Below, piece after piece: positions 9,101 to 16,151 of a stretch of DNA of 25,751 nt. The stretch's first letter is position 1. Each line of letters starts with the position of its first letter. This stretch comes from Candidatus Rifleibacteriota bacterium (GTDB lineage: Bacteria; Riflebacteria; Ozemobacteria; Ozemobacterales; Ozemobacteraceae). Position numbers and translations under genes: made by a program. The stretch is taken from contig JAKQOH010000046.1 of NCBI GenBank assembly GCA_029565415.1, positions 1 through 25,751 on the forward strand, read 5' to 3'. Below the pieces are notes generated by a model that was given only the letters and a program-made list of their open reading frames with translations, made no database searches and was not told the DNA's origin.

Positions 9101-9682
9101 TTCCGGCGGTATCCGATCAGGCGGCACCCCGATCCTGAGGATCTGGCGCGATTGGCCGAGATGACCTGGAAAACGCTCCGCACCCCCCTACCCTTCCTCG
9201 ACGGCCGGCCTCTCGGTGCTTGCCGGGAGCGGCGACACGAACTGACGTTCTGGATGCCCGCGCCGGGCGCGCGCTACCGCGATCTGCTCGGCATGCGCGT
9301 CAGCGGTGGTCTCCTGACGGGCGCGATGGACCTGATCATAAATTACAACAATAAATATTATATCATCGACTTCAAGACGAACCGGTCGACGGACGGGTAT
9401 GCCGCTTCCAGGATCAAAACGATGATGGACGACCACGGGTATCACCTGCAGTATCTGCTCTACGGCGTCGCTTTGCGGCGCCTTCTGCGGGGGCCGGGGC
9501 AGCGGCCGGGCATCACGCCGATCGCCGGGGCCGGGTATCTGTTCGTCCGGGGGATGTCCGGGAAAAGCGGTTCTTCCGGCATCTTCCACACCGGCCTGAC
9601 GGACGTGATGCTCGACGAGTTCGAGCAGAAGACGCTTCCCGGCCTGCTCGCGCCGGAATCCGGCGGGGAGAACGACGCATGA
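6158..9682 (+). CDS. recB: Exodeoxyribonuclease V beta subunit RecB
   Basis: This is a UvrD-type SF1 3'-5' helicase fused to a C-terminal nuclease, 1174 residues (E. coli RecB 1180). Visible motifs are Walker A ASAGTGKT (residues 15-22), motif Ia IVTFSERAAGELRKR, Walker B D345-E346-F-Q-D, GDAKQAIYGFRGAD, LSENYRS, MTVHAAKGLEFPVV and YVALTRA. The nuclease has GAMDLI with D1058 and YIIDFKTN with D1071 and K1073. Their spacing of 13 and 2 residues equals that of the E. coli catalytic D1067, D1080 and K1082. The QYLLYG segment follows, as in RecB-family nucleases. Both catalytic halves look intact. The gene overlaps recC and recD by four bases each (ATGA), implying translational coupling and balanced subunit supply. 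Three AT-rich, rare-codon patches interrupt its otherwise GC-rich codons (about 7019, 8296 and 9336). Confidence 0.95.
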   Translation: MTPNESKMRHRVLEASAGTGKTYQIIRHAHDLIVGKGVPIDRLAIVTFSERAAGELRKRLRESLTSFAPGGPEQALRCREALSGLDRAMVTTIHGFCFAILREYAFEAGEPFALDVTRPDEVFPAMYDRYIRGELRRIIMNEPGWEALAQAIAENEFHLDLVTQASRFYHPRTCTIHPDPDRLFDPRPDCEEIIAGLSLVAPQKKPSKSLEKICETRAALESILAAGTSGKPLVRELIENRAWKAVFNANGLDVSANVAKLLAAAGPAGGTTLELLCGLAVKLAATAHDILARIIKDSARFSRLLMRHEGTIDYPGMLSRTLEAIERSPALAEMLRERFVAALVDEFQDTDPVQWRIFDLLFAGRPDRHLFVVGDAKQAIYGFRGADVETFQGAIARLEEIGAERETLSENYRSAPLLVEAIDRLFHESGIVGEYERITPSSGRCLLEDGKPVLHPLQIAVSKAETASKARGEYVAFVVREIRALLEGGFVYRDRAGSRPLRADDIAVLVRGAADERNITAALSEAGVPYVTRRHERLLRSVEASEIALVLDAVADPTSASAVKKALLTRFFRFPAERLEGFDGLSPADPLAVRLRAWAHLAAEGNWPALFRSLFDETGRLIEAAADDEDPDAGVSTLLDLGRELALIADRERLDPAGLSRRIVAEQKLGTSDDRPGMLLRVESDQPKVQIMTVHAAKGLEFPVVFVLGWFTAFNSDQYLRYHIEDSDAEGRRAWRIDLSGSDDAMTRHTREAREEESRLFYVALTRAVGRVYVPFMSPSRVPRWGGPLFTYLGEGMKKAFPGLSAYSDGNSAEAAAVKGVRFRILGDADRETDDGAPSPTDPRTVTVRQANVPERELEPPPERRTALKHLFIPLNSFSSLASRHAAKATAIMMTGDDPASLEDDRETSCTDVEYLPCDEPGEAGPEEAAGPETALPAGARTGTLFHAAMELLDYEAAMAAESPADLLAGGTASRELFERLFRRYPIRRHPDPEDLARLAEMTWKTLRTPLPFLDGRPLGACRERRHELTFWMPAPGARYRDLLGMRVSGGLLTGAMDLIINYNNKYYIIDFKTNRSTDGYAASRIKTMMDDHGYHLQYLLYGVALRRLLRGPGQRPGITPIAGAGYLFVRGMSGKSGSSGIFHTGLTDVMLDEFEQKTLPGLLAPESGGENDA

Positions 9683-11718
9683 ACCGCCACCACGAACGAC
9701 TGACGCAGGATCTACGGCTTCTCGGCATCTGGCCCGGCCCCCGGGAGGATGTGCGGGTCGTCCTGTACGAAACCGTCGTCCGGGAAACGGATCTGACGGT
9801 GACGGAGTATCAGACGATCCGCGACGTCTGCGAGATCGGGGAGCTCCCGGCGGGAGAGGCCAGGACCGCGCTGGAAGCTGCCATGATGAACCTGTTTCTC
9901 GTGCGTCTCGAGGGCGGCCTCGCGATGCCGCTCGACCGCGCCCGGCCGTTCGACCGCCTGCCGGCGTTTTCCGGCCGGGAAAAGCTGTTCGAGGCGTTCC
10001 TCGGCTATTTGGATAGCGATATCTATCGTTCGATCGTCGGCCGGACCGGCCCGACGCCGTTTCTGCCGCTGATCCGCAGCGAAGGGAGGCTGGCGTTTCA
10101 CCGGTATCAGGAGGCCGATGACCGGCTCAAGGCGGCTCTCGGGCTTCGTCTGGCCGTGAAAGAAACGCCCGAACCGGGCATGCCCGCGGACCCGGACGCC
10201 TGGCACGAGATCTTCGCCCGCGTGACGGAGCATTCGGCGTTCACGCTCGGCCCCGACCAGAAAACGGCTCTCGCAGCCGCGCTCCTGCGGCGATTCTTCG
10301 TCATCACGGGCGGGCCGGGCACGGGGAAGACCTCGGTGGTGTTCACGCTGATCCGGTGTCTCATCCAGGCCGGCCTGAACCCCGGCCGGATCTCCCTGGC
10401 CGCGCCGACGGGCCGGGCGGCCCAGCGCCTCGGCGAAACGCTGCGCACCCAGCTCGATCAGCTCGGGAAAGCCGGGAAGCTGCTTCCCGGCGACGAGTCG
10501 ATCGCGTATCTCGAGCCACGCACCCTTCACCGCCTGCTCGGCTACTCGCCTGCGAAGCTGGACTTCCGCCATTCGGCGGAGAACCCGCTGGAAGCCGAAC
10601 TGATCCTGGTCGACGAGACCTCGATGGTCGACACCGTGCTGATGGCGCGCCTGCTCGACGCGGCGCCGCCGGAGGCGCGGATCGTGCTGATCGGGGACCG
10701 CGACCAGCTCCCCTCGGTCGAGGCCGGAACGGTGCTTGCCGACCTCGTCGGCGAGATGCGGCGCCCCGCGTTCAGCAAGACGATGGGGGAGGCGATACGG
10801 TCCGTTCTCGGCCTCGCCCCCAAAGCCGACGCGGGTTTCGATATTCTTGCCGATGCCGCGAAGCACCCGATGGCCGACCGCATCGGCGTGCTCCTGACAT
10901 GTTACCGGGCCAACAAGACGATCATCGAGGCGGCCCGGGCCGTCAACGAATACAGCCCGCCCGAAGAGTATCGCGATCACCTGCGCACGCTGTTCCCGGC
11001 CGGCCAGGAGGGCGTTCTGCACTGGCAGAGTCCGGGCGAGGCGTCATCCTGGAACCCCGGTGATTTCACGAAGGAGATCGGGCGGTGGGCAGCCGGGTTC
11101 GCGAGCGGCTCGGCCAACAACTACACGGACGTTGTGAACGCGTGCCTGAAGAGCGGCATTCCCCAGACGGGCGAGCCCCTTCCCGGCGATCATCCGCTCG
11201 CAGAAGCGTTCCGTTTTCTCACGCGCAAAAAGATCCTGACGGTGTTCCGGGAAGGCCCGTACGGCGTCGAGACGATCAACCGCATCGCCGGGGAGCACCT
11301 GCGAAAAAGCCTGCCTGGTGAGGGCTGGCGCGATTTCTTCCCGGGCGCCGTAGTCATGGTGACTCGCAACGATTACCGGCTGGACCTGTTCAACGGCGAC
11401 ACCGGCCTGATCCTGCCGGCGAAGGACGGCGGCCTGTTCGGCGTGTTCCCGCGGCCCGGCACGGTCCTGCGTGTCCCCCTCGACGAACTGCCCGGCCCCG
11501 AGACCGCGTTCGCCGTGACGGTCCACAAGAGCCAGGGCTCGGAATACGACGAGGTATACCTCATCCTCCCGCCCCCGCCCTCGGACACCGCCTCCCGCCT
11601 GCTCTCCCGCGAGATCGTCTACACCGGCCTCACCCGCGCCAAGCACCGCGTCGCCCTCCTCGCCAGCCCCGAAACCCTCCACGCCGCCTGCTCCCGCCGC
11701 GCCATCGAACCGTTATAG
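9679..11718 (+). CDS. recD: Exodeoxyribonuclease V alpha subunit RecD
   Basis: This SF1B 5'-3' helicase of 679 residues is the fast motor subunit of RecBCD (E. coli RecD 608). The N-terminal 180 residues are the RecB-contacting region. Walker A GGPGTGKT covers residues 211-218, Walker B is VDETSMVD (D312, E313), then GDRDQLPSVEAG, VTRNDY in the second RecA-like domain, VHKSQGSEYDEV (615-626) and YTGLTRAK near the end. These motifs match RecD rather than the shorter generic RecD2. Its ATG overlaps the recB stop (ATGA). About 200 bp at the 3' end switch to almost exclusively C-ending codons, unlike the G-rich recC and recB. No terminator with a T-run is visible before the next gene. Confidence 0.95.
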   Translation: MNRHHERLTQDLRLLGIWPGPREDVRVVLYETVVRETDLTVTEYQTIRDVCEIGELPAGEARTALEAAMMNLFLVRLEGGLAMPLDRARPFDRLPAFSGREKLFEAFLGYLDSDIYRSIVGRTGPTPFLPLIRSEGRLAFHRYQEADDRLKAALGLRLAVKETPEPGMPADPDAWHEIFARVTEHSAFTLGPDQKTALAAALLRRFFVITGGPGTGKTSVVFTLIRCLIQAGLNPGRISLAAPTGRAAQRLGETLRTQLDQLGKAGKLLPGDESIAYLEPRTLHRLLGYSPAKLDFRHSAENPLEAELILVDETSMVDTVLMARLLDAAPPEARIVLIGDRDQLPSVEAGTVLADLVGEMRRPAFSKTMGEAIRSVLGLAPKADAGFDILADAAKHPMADRIGVLLTCYRANKTIIEAARAVNEYSPPEEYRDHLRTLFPAGQEGVLHWQSPGEASSWNPGDFTKEIGRWAAGFASGSANNYTDVVNACLKSGIPQTGEPLPGDHPLAEAFRFLTRKKILTVFREGPYGVETINRIAGEHLRKSLPGEGWRDFFPGAVVMVTRNDYRLDLFNGDTGLILPAKDGGLFGVFPRPGTVLRVPLDELPGPETAFAVTVHKSQGSEYDEVYLILPPPPSDTASRLLSREIVYTGLTRAKHRVALLASPETLHAACSRRAIEPL

Positions 11719-11751
11719 AAACCTGGGGTTCCCGGATACCTTTCATCCAAC

Positions 11752-11780
11752 TGGACTGGTAGCAGGCAAAACGCTATACT
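11752..11780 (+). promoter_or_regulatory. Putative promoter of the brnT/antitoxin operon
   Basis: TGGACT (11752-11757) and TATACT (11775-11780) are 17 bp apart. Downstream, between promoter and start, are the related motifs AATTCGGAAT and AATTCGAAT, which could be part of an antitoxin-bound operator. BrnTA-type operons are known to be autoregulated; the site itself is inference. Confidence 0.45.
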
Positions 11781-11853
11781 CAAAGCAATTCGGAATGTCG
11801 TTCACACCACCACGGCAGTGGAATTCGAATCCTTTATTGAAGGCGTTACAATT

Positions 11854-12144
11854 ATGAAGATGACCTTTGAATGGGATCCGGATAAAGCAAAGATCAATCT
11901 GGTCAAGCATGGTGTCACTTTTCATGAGGCTTCAACCGCTTTTGGAGATCCCTTTTCGCTGACCATTCCAGATCCCGACCATTCTGCACTCGAACAAAGA
12001 TTCTTATTGCTGGGTCGATCGGCAGACAACAGAGTGTTGGTCATAGCCTTCACCGATCGGGAACCCAATACCCGCATCATAAGCGCTCGTAAAGCAACAA
12101 CCAGGGAAAAGAGGAGTTATGAAAAAAGCCCCAAAGACGACTGA
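11854..12144 (+). CDS. brnT: BrnT family ribonuclease toxin
   Basis: BrnT toxins are small RelE-fold ribonucleases that stop growth when released from their antitoxin. The protein shows the family signature throughout: FEWDPDKAKINLVKHGVTF near the N-terminus, then IPDPDH, RFLLLGRS and a C-terminal RIISARKATTREKRSYE. Length from the chosen start is 96 residues, normal for BrnT. I chose ATG 11854 because GAAGG lies ten bases upstream and the protein then begins MKMTFEWD, as in relatives. A longer reading from 11818 adds twelve unrelated residues. The gene overlaps the downstream antitoxin gene by 26 bp, as usual for co-expressed toxin-antitoxin pairs. Base composition is clearly less GC-rich than recD, which suggests horizontal acquisition. 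Confidence 0.88.
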   Translation: MKMTFEWDPDKAKINLVKHGVTFHEASTAFGDPFSLTIPDPDHSALEQRFLLLGRSADNRVLVIAFTDREPNTRIISARKATTREKRSYEKSPKDD

Positions 12145-12349
12145 AGTCGCTGAAATGCGCGAAGAATACGATTTTTCCAAAGGCGTTCGTGGAAAGTATG
12201 CTCACCGATATTCGGAAGGAACGAATATCATCGTTCTGGATCCCGAGCTGACAGACGTATTTCCTGATTCCAAATCCGTGAATGACGCCTTGAAATATCT
12301 TGCCAAATTGATTCGCCAGACCCGGCGACGAACGACAAAAGCGGCGTAA
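12119..12349 (+). CDS. Antitoxin partner of BrnT (YDFSKGVRGKYA type)
   Basis: This 76-residue protein is encoded just downstream of, and overlapping, brnT, so it is almost certainly its antitoxin. It contains EYDFSKGVRGKYAHRYSEG followed by IIVLDPELTDVFPDSKSVNDAL, a pattern seen in small proteins found next to BrnT-like toxins. This differs from the longer classical BrnA with its clear ribbon-helix-helix C-terminus. The second half (residues 37-70) could form a strand followed by two helices, compatible with a small ribbon-helix-helix DNA-binding fold that represses the operon. A GAGGAG sequence lies just upstream of ATG 12119, inside brnT. A strong terminator follows fifteen bases after the stop, so the pair forms its own unit. 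The partner role is inferred from position. Confidence 0.72.
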   Translation: MKKAPKTTEVAEMREEYDFSKGVRGKYAHRYSEGTNIIVLDPELTDVFPDSKSVNDALKYLAKLIRQTRRRTTKAA

Positions 12350-12363
12350 TAAACGCAGATAAT

Positions 12364-12414
12364 CCGGGACACACACCAGGTTGATTATAACAAGGTGCGT
12401 GTCCCGGTTTTATT
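12364..12414 (+). terminator. Rho-independent terminator after the brnT/antitoxin pair
   Basis: A 14-bp stem (12364-12377 with 12394-12407, CCGGGACACACACC against GGTGCGTGTCCCGG, one mismatch) encloses a 16-nt loop and is followed by TTTTATT. It lies between convergent genes, so it may also attenuate transcription from the minus strand. Confidence 0.85.
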
Positions 12415-12432
12415 AGGAAGGTTCTCCGGAGA

Positions 12433-14337
12433 TCAGGCAAACTTGGTTTTGACGTGGGTGAGGAAGTTTTTGAGGACGGGGGGGATGGCGTTGCTGGCGG
12501 GATCGAGCTTGCCGGCGGTGACGGCCTTGATCAGGAGGGCGGTTTCCTCGCAGGGTTCGTCGATCCGTTGGAGGATCGCGAACAGCATCGCCTGCATCTT
12601 CGGGAAGCCGAAGGTTTCCACGAAGAATCGGGTTTTGGCGCCGAACTCCTTGCTGGGGGGCAGAAGCACATCCTCGCCTTTTGCGGGGCCGAGGGTGTTG
12701 ATCCGGTCCATCACGAACTTCGGCCGCTGGCCGTAGGCGAGCTTCTTCAACTCTTCGGGCAGGATGGGCGTGCCGATCAGGTAGTCCTGTTTGCCGTTGT
12801 CGTAGGGGAAGTCGAGCCGATCGTTGTTCGCCTGCGCCGGCAGACCGCCGACGAAACGCACGGGCACGATGGGGATGTTCTTGTCGATCGGCATGTCCAG
12901 GAAGATCGAGCTCATCTTGGTCACGGGCTGGTCGGCCGTCAGGCTCCGGGTGCCTTCGACATGCACCAGCAACGAAGCGTCGCGCCGGTCCTCGTTCTTC
13001 AGGGAGTCGATCAGCCCCTGGGGGTTCTGACGATCGAAATACATCAACCGGAATGGATGGCCGCCGCCCAGCGAGTCCTTCGCGAACTCGAGCAGGAATG
13101 CCAGCCAGGCGTTGACGTGGTCGGGCTTGGCCACCGCCTGGATCGGCAGGCCGGTGAGGCCGTAGGCCATCGCCATGAACAGCGGTGACTCGAGGCCGAT
13201 CTGGTGGTTGGCCAGGAAGACGACGGGCCGGTCCGCCACGGCCGCGAACGCCGCGGGACTCTGGATCACCACCCGGCTGATGAACGTCCCGCACAGGGCG
13301 CCGATCAGGTCGTGGAAAAACCGGTGCGAGCCGGTCCGGTCGATCCAGCTTTTGCGAAGCCGCTTCCAGTCGAGCGAAGCGACGCCGGTATCATTCTCGG
13401 GAAGAACGTTATACGGCAGATTCAGGCAGGAACCGGTTGTATCCTCGACGATATCTTTCGCCTGAAGCCGGGAAAACCTCGCCAGCCGCTCCGTTCGGCC
13501 GATGGCGGGCGCCGCCGGCGGAACCGCGGGGGAAGCCGCGGGAGATTCCGCGGGCTGCGGAGACCCGGCAGGGGTTTCCCGGCCCGAGAAGCCGATCGTG
13601 GAGGCATCGACGTCGGTGATGATCCCGAAGATCTCGTCACCATCGCGCTCTGCATCGGCGAGCCGACGAAGCGTGAACATCTGAAGGCCCTCGCGGTACC
13701 GGCCGTTCCGTGAGCCCTCCGCCGGCGCCCCCTCTTTCATCATGACCCCGAGCGCGTGAACGGCATCGGTGCTTCCGGCAACGACCAGGTCGGTCCGGTC
13801 CGACTGGAGTTCGCGGACGGCCGCGGCAACCCAGTTCAGCGCTCCCCGAAGCGGCGAAGCATCATCGATCGGGCAAAGCCCGAAGCCGTAGTGCCTGGCA
13901 AAGATGTCCGCCAGGTCTTTCTGCGCGAGGGTCTGCGGCCGTGCGCGGGTCTCGAGAGCCACGCGAACCCGGGGGGCCGGGATACCGCCCTTCCCGAAAC
14001 TGCGGGTATTCTCGAGAGCTTTCTTCGCCAGGAACAGGGCGACGGCCGGCAGCACCGTCGTCACCGGCACGACATCGGGAGGGATCTCGAAGCCCTCGGC
14101 CGGCACCCCGGTCAGGAGGCCGCTCTTGAGGACGAACCATTTGAGGTTTTTCAGATCCTGGGCCGTGAAAAACTCGCTCATGGGCCACTGGCCGCCGGTC
14201 AGGCCGCTCATCAGGCCTTTCAGGCCAAGCAGGCCGGGCCAGAAGGCCCGGGGCGCGGCGGCAACCGGGAACAGGGGACTGCGGCCGACAACGGCCACGG
14301 GCAGGAGGGCGGGGGCATTCTGTGTTTTCTGCGACAT
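12433..14337 (-). CDS. Acyltransferase with degenerate ketosynthase-like N-terminus (KS-like + AGPAT fusion)
   Basis: The C-terminal half (about 370-600) is a PlsC-type 1-acylglycerol-3-phosphate acyltransferase. It has NHQIGLES (H378, with E383 where the usual HX4D motif has Asp), EGTRS (E461-S465) and IVPVRFVGGLP. This resembles the AGPAT domain at the end of myxobacterial polyunsaturated fatty acid synthases. Residues 10-255 resemble the first half of a beta-ketoacyl synthase: VAVVGRSPLFPVAAAPRAFW, then DLVVAGSTDA. At the place of the nucleophile motif (DTACSS) it reads DDASPL, with S161 replacing Cys, and the His-containing second half is absent, so condensation is not expected. A Pro/Ala-rich linker joins the halves. 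ATG 14337 was chosen over an upstream TTG at 14385. It is likely peripheral-membrane and makes or remodels phospholipid. The substrate is unknown. Confidence 0.82.
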   Translation of the reverse strand: MSQKTQNAPALLPVAVVGRSPLFPVAAAPRAFWPGLLGLKGLMSGLTGGQWPMSEFFTAQDLKNLKWFVLKSGLLTGVPAEGFEIPPDVVPVTTVLPAVALFLAKKALENTRSFGKGGIPAPRVRVALETRARPQTLAQKDLADIFARHYGFGLCPIDDASPLRGALNWVAAAVRELQSDRTDLVVAGSTDAVHALGVMMKEGAPAEGSRNGRYREGLQMFTLRRLADAERDGDEIFGIITDVDASTIGFSGRETPAGSPQPAESPAASPAVPPAAPAIGRTERLARFSRLQAKDIVEDTTGSCLNLPYNVLPENDTGVASLDWKRLRKSWIDRTGSHRFFHDLIGALCGTFISRVVIQSPAAFAAVADRPVVFLANHQIGLESPLFMAMAYGLTGLPIQAVAKPDHVNAWLAFLLEFAKDSLGGGHPFRLMYFDRQNPQGLIDSLKNEDRRDASLLVHVEGTRSLTADQPVTKMSSIFLDMPIDKNIPIVPVRFVGGLPAQANNDRLDFPYDNGKQDYLIGTPILPEELKKLAYGQRPKFVMDRINTLGPAKGEDVLLPPSKEFGAKTRFFVETFGFPKMQAMLFAILQRIDEPCEETALLIKAVTAGKLDPASNAIPPVLKNFLTHVKTKFA

Positions 14338-14484
14338 CGTCACCATCCGAATTCGGCTTCCGTGAATGGAGGGATCATACCTCAAACGGATGGTTCTGAG
14401 AATGCCCTATTCACCGCCGGCGGATTGAGGCAGTTCTGGCGCATCGCGACGCGCTTCGTCACCTGGTCGGACCAACATCTGGGC

Positions 14485-14509
14485 GTAGGGGCGGGTCGTT
14501 GTCGGCCCC
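14485..14509 (-). repeat. Degenerate copy of the GTAGGGGCGG intergenic repeat
   Basis: Plus-strand sequence here begins GTAGGGGCGG and ends in GGCCCC. It matches the reverse complement of the 22643-22669 hairpin repeat at about 20 of 25 positions. It sits directly against the stop of the phospholipase-like gene. Confidence 0.4.
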
Positions 14510-14510
14510 G

Positions 14511-16040
14511 TCAGTCGAGCGGCAGGGGCACGCTTCGGATGATGCGGGCGCCGGCTTCGACGACGAGCCGGATCGTATCGCCGGCATCGGCGGTCACGCT
14601 CACCCCTTCGAGATGGCCGTCGGCGAACGTGCAGGGGATACGCCGGGTGCCGTTCACGAGAATGACGGCGGGGCCGGCGTATCGGATCTCGCCCACCTTC
14701 TGCCACTCGGAATCATTTTCAATGATATGTTTCAGCTCACCCGAAACCAGGAAGGTGTTGCCATCCGTTCGCTTCGCGGCGGCCGTCAGTTCGAACGTCG
14801 GGAAGAACGCGTCGATCAGTTCGGAGGCGGCCCAGACGGCGAGCGGGATCAAGACCTTCGCCTGAGGCTCGGCCATCTCTTTCGTCACGTTGAATTTCGG
14901 GTTCTTGCGATTCACCTTCTTCGATTTGAACAGCACGACCGAGAACCACGAGCCCGTCTCTTTCGCCAGAGGCACCCAGCCGACATCCGCGAACTCGGCT
15001 CCGTAGGTGCCGCCTTCCTCTTTCAGCTTCGAAAGGGCCGGCGCGGGGTAGGGGCGTTTCTTGTTCCGCGGAAACACCCATTTCTGGTAATCGGCGATCG
15101 TGTCGTTGCTGAAGAACCGGCTGTTGGTGAAGGTTGCGAGGCTCTTCATCAGGGCTTCGGGGGAGAGTCCCCGCTTCACGGCGTAGTCGCCCGTCGGCCG
15201 GAACTCGGGATTCTTCCAGCCGTCGCCGATGACGCGCCGGACGATCTCGTCGCCGACAGTGGCCTCGACGGGCTCGAACAGCGAGTGGGAATCGGCCCGG
15301 GTGTGGGCGGGCTGCGTCATGTCGCCGACCATGTGCATCGTCTCGCCGAGGCAACGGAAAGCTTTCGCGAACATTCGCTCTCTGGGAAGACCGCCGAACG
15401 CGGCGCGGTCATTCTCCATCGCGGCTTTGTAGGCCAGCAGGCCGTTCCGCCACGAGTGGTCGTTGTCGGGGTGGGTCAGCACCCAGGTGATGCCGTCGAT
15501 GCGCGGCTTGATCAGTTTCGGCTGGAGACGGAGGCGGCGCAGCACGCCGTTCCACTCTTTGTTCGGATTCCAGTCGTCGGCACGGTATTCGAAACCTTCG
15601 AAAAAGGCTTCCTCCGAGGTCACGCCGTCGCGATCCGGCTTTTTCAGGCGGCGCACCAGCCAGGTAAGATAGTGAGGCTCGTAGACGGGATCATAGAAAT
15701 GCCGGAACCCCATGACGATCCCGGGAATGTCGGCGTCATGCCCTCCCCGGCGCAGCCACTCGGTGAAATTCGCCGAGATGACGAGGGTGTCGGCGGATTT
15801 TTCGCTGAGCCCGCCCTTCTTGAACGTGACCCCTTCGAACACCGTGCGGTGCTCGATCGGCGCATTTTTATATTTATCACCGAATACATCGCTCTGGCTC
15901 TTGACGATGAACAGTTTTCCGGCCAGCTCATTGATGGCAGGATGCGCCTCGTCACAGCCCCACCCGAACGCCGCAGCGCCCCAGGTCAGACCCGCGAGCA
16001 CCGCCGCGAGCAGGCGGTTGCGATGCAGAATGGCCGTCAT
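14511..16040 (-). CDS. Secreted zinc-dependent phospholipase C / S1-P1 nuclease-fold protein
   Basis: The 509-residue product has a signal peptide (hydrophobic residues 10-25, probable cleavage after AFG) that would expose W27 as the mature N-terminus. In the PC-PLC/P1 nuclease fold the N-terminal Trp is itself a zinc ligand. H33 follows in WGCDEAHPAI. A second cluster H236-MVGD240-MTQPA-H246 matches the HxxxD...PxH zinc motif of the family, and MGFRHFYDP and THPDNDHSW add further candidate His/Asp ligands. About 140 C-terminal residues (from about 370) have no assigned fold and may be a beta domain. The enzyme probably hydrolyses phosphodiesters, phospholipid head groups or nucleotides, outside the cytoplasmic membrane. 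Start ATG 16040 has AAAGGG six bases upstream. It lies between a flippase-like gene and an acyltransferase gene on the same strand. Choice between lipase and nuclease is open. Confidence 0.72.
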   Translation of the reverse strand: MTAILHRNRLLAAVLAGLTWGAAAFGWGCDEAHPAINELAGKLFIVKSQSDVFGDKYKNAPIEHRTVFEGVTFKKGGLSEKSADTLVISANFTEWLRRGGHDADIPGIVMGFRHFYDPVYEPHYLTWLVRRLKKPDRDGVTSEEAFFEGFEYRADDWNPNKEWNGVLRRLRLQPKLIKPRIDGITWVLTHPDNDHSWRNGLLAYKAAMENDRAAFGGLPRERMFAKAFRCLGETMHMVGDMTQPAHTRADSHSLFEPVEATVGDEIVRRVIGDGWKNPEFRPTGDYAVKRGLSPEALMKSLATFTNSRFFSNDTIADYQKWVFPRNKKRPYPAPALSKLKEEGGTYGAEFADVGWVPLAKETGSWFSVVLFKSKKVNRKNPKFNVTKEMAEPQAKVLIPLAVWAASELIDAFFPTFELTAAAKRTDGNTFLVSGELKHIIENDSEWQKVGEIRYAGPAVILVNGTRRIPCTFADGHLEGVSVTADAGDTIRLVVEAGARIIRSVPLPLD

Positions 16041-16151
16041 CGGTTGCCCTTTCCGAACATGAACCCGATCTTCCCGGACACGGCCGGGGAATTTCTCTCA
16101 TTCTACCCGGTCCATCCCGGGGTACGGGAAACTCTGTCGGGAAGCGGGGGT

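Noticed and set aside
14338..14385. TTG-initiated extension of the acyltransferase
   Set aside because: It adds 16 residues without similarity to the ketosynthase-like N-terminus; ATG 14337 places VAVVGRSP near the N-terminus as in relatives.
13756..14865. 369-codon plus-strand frame
   Set aside because: It is antisense to the KS-like/AGPAT gene and the end of the phospholipase-like gene; no start context or motifs.
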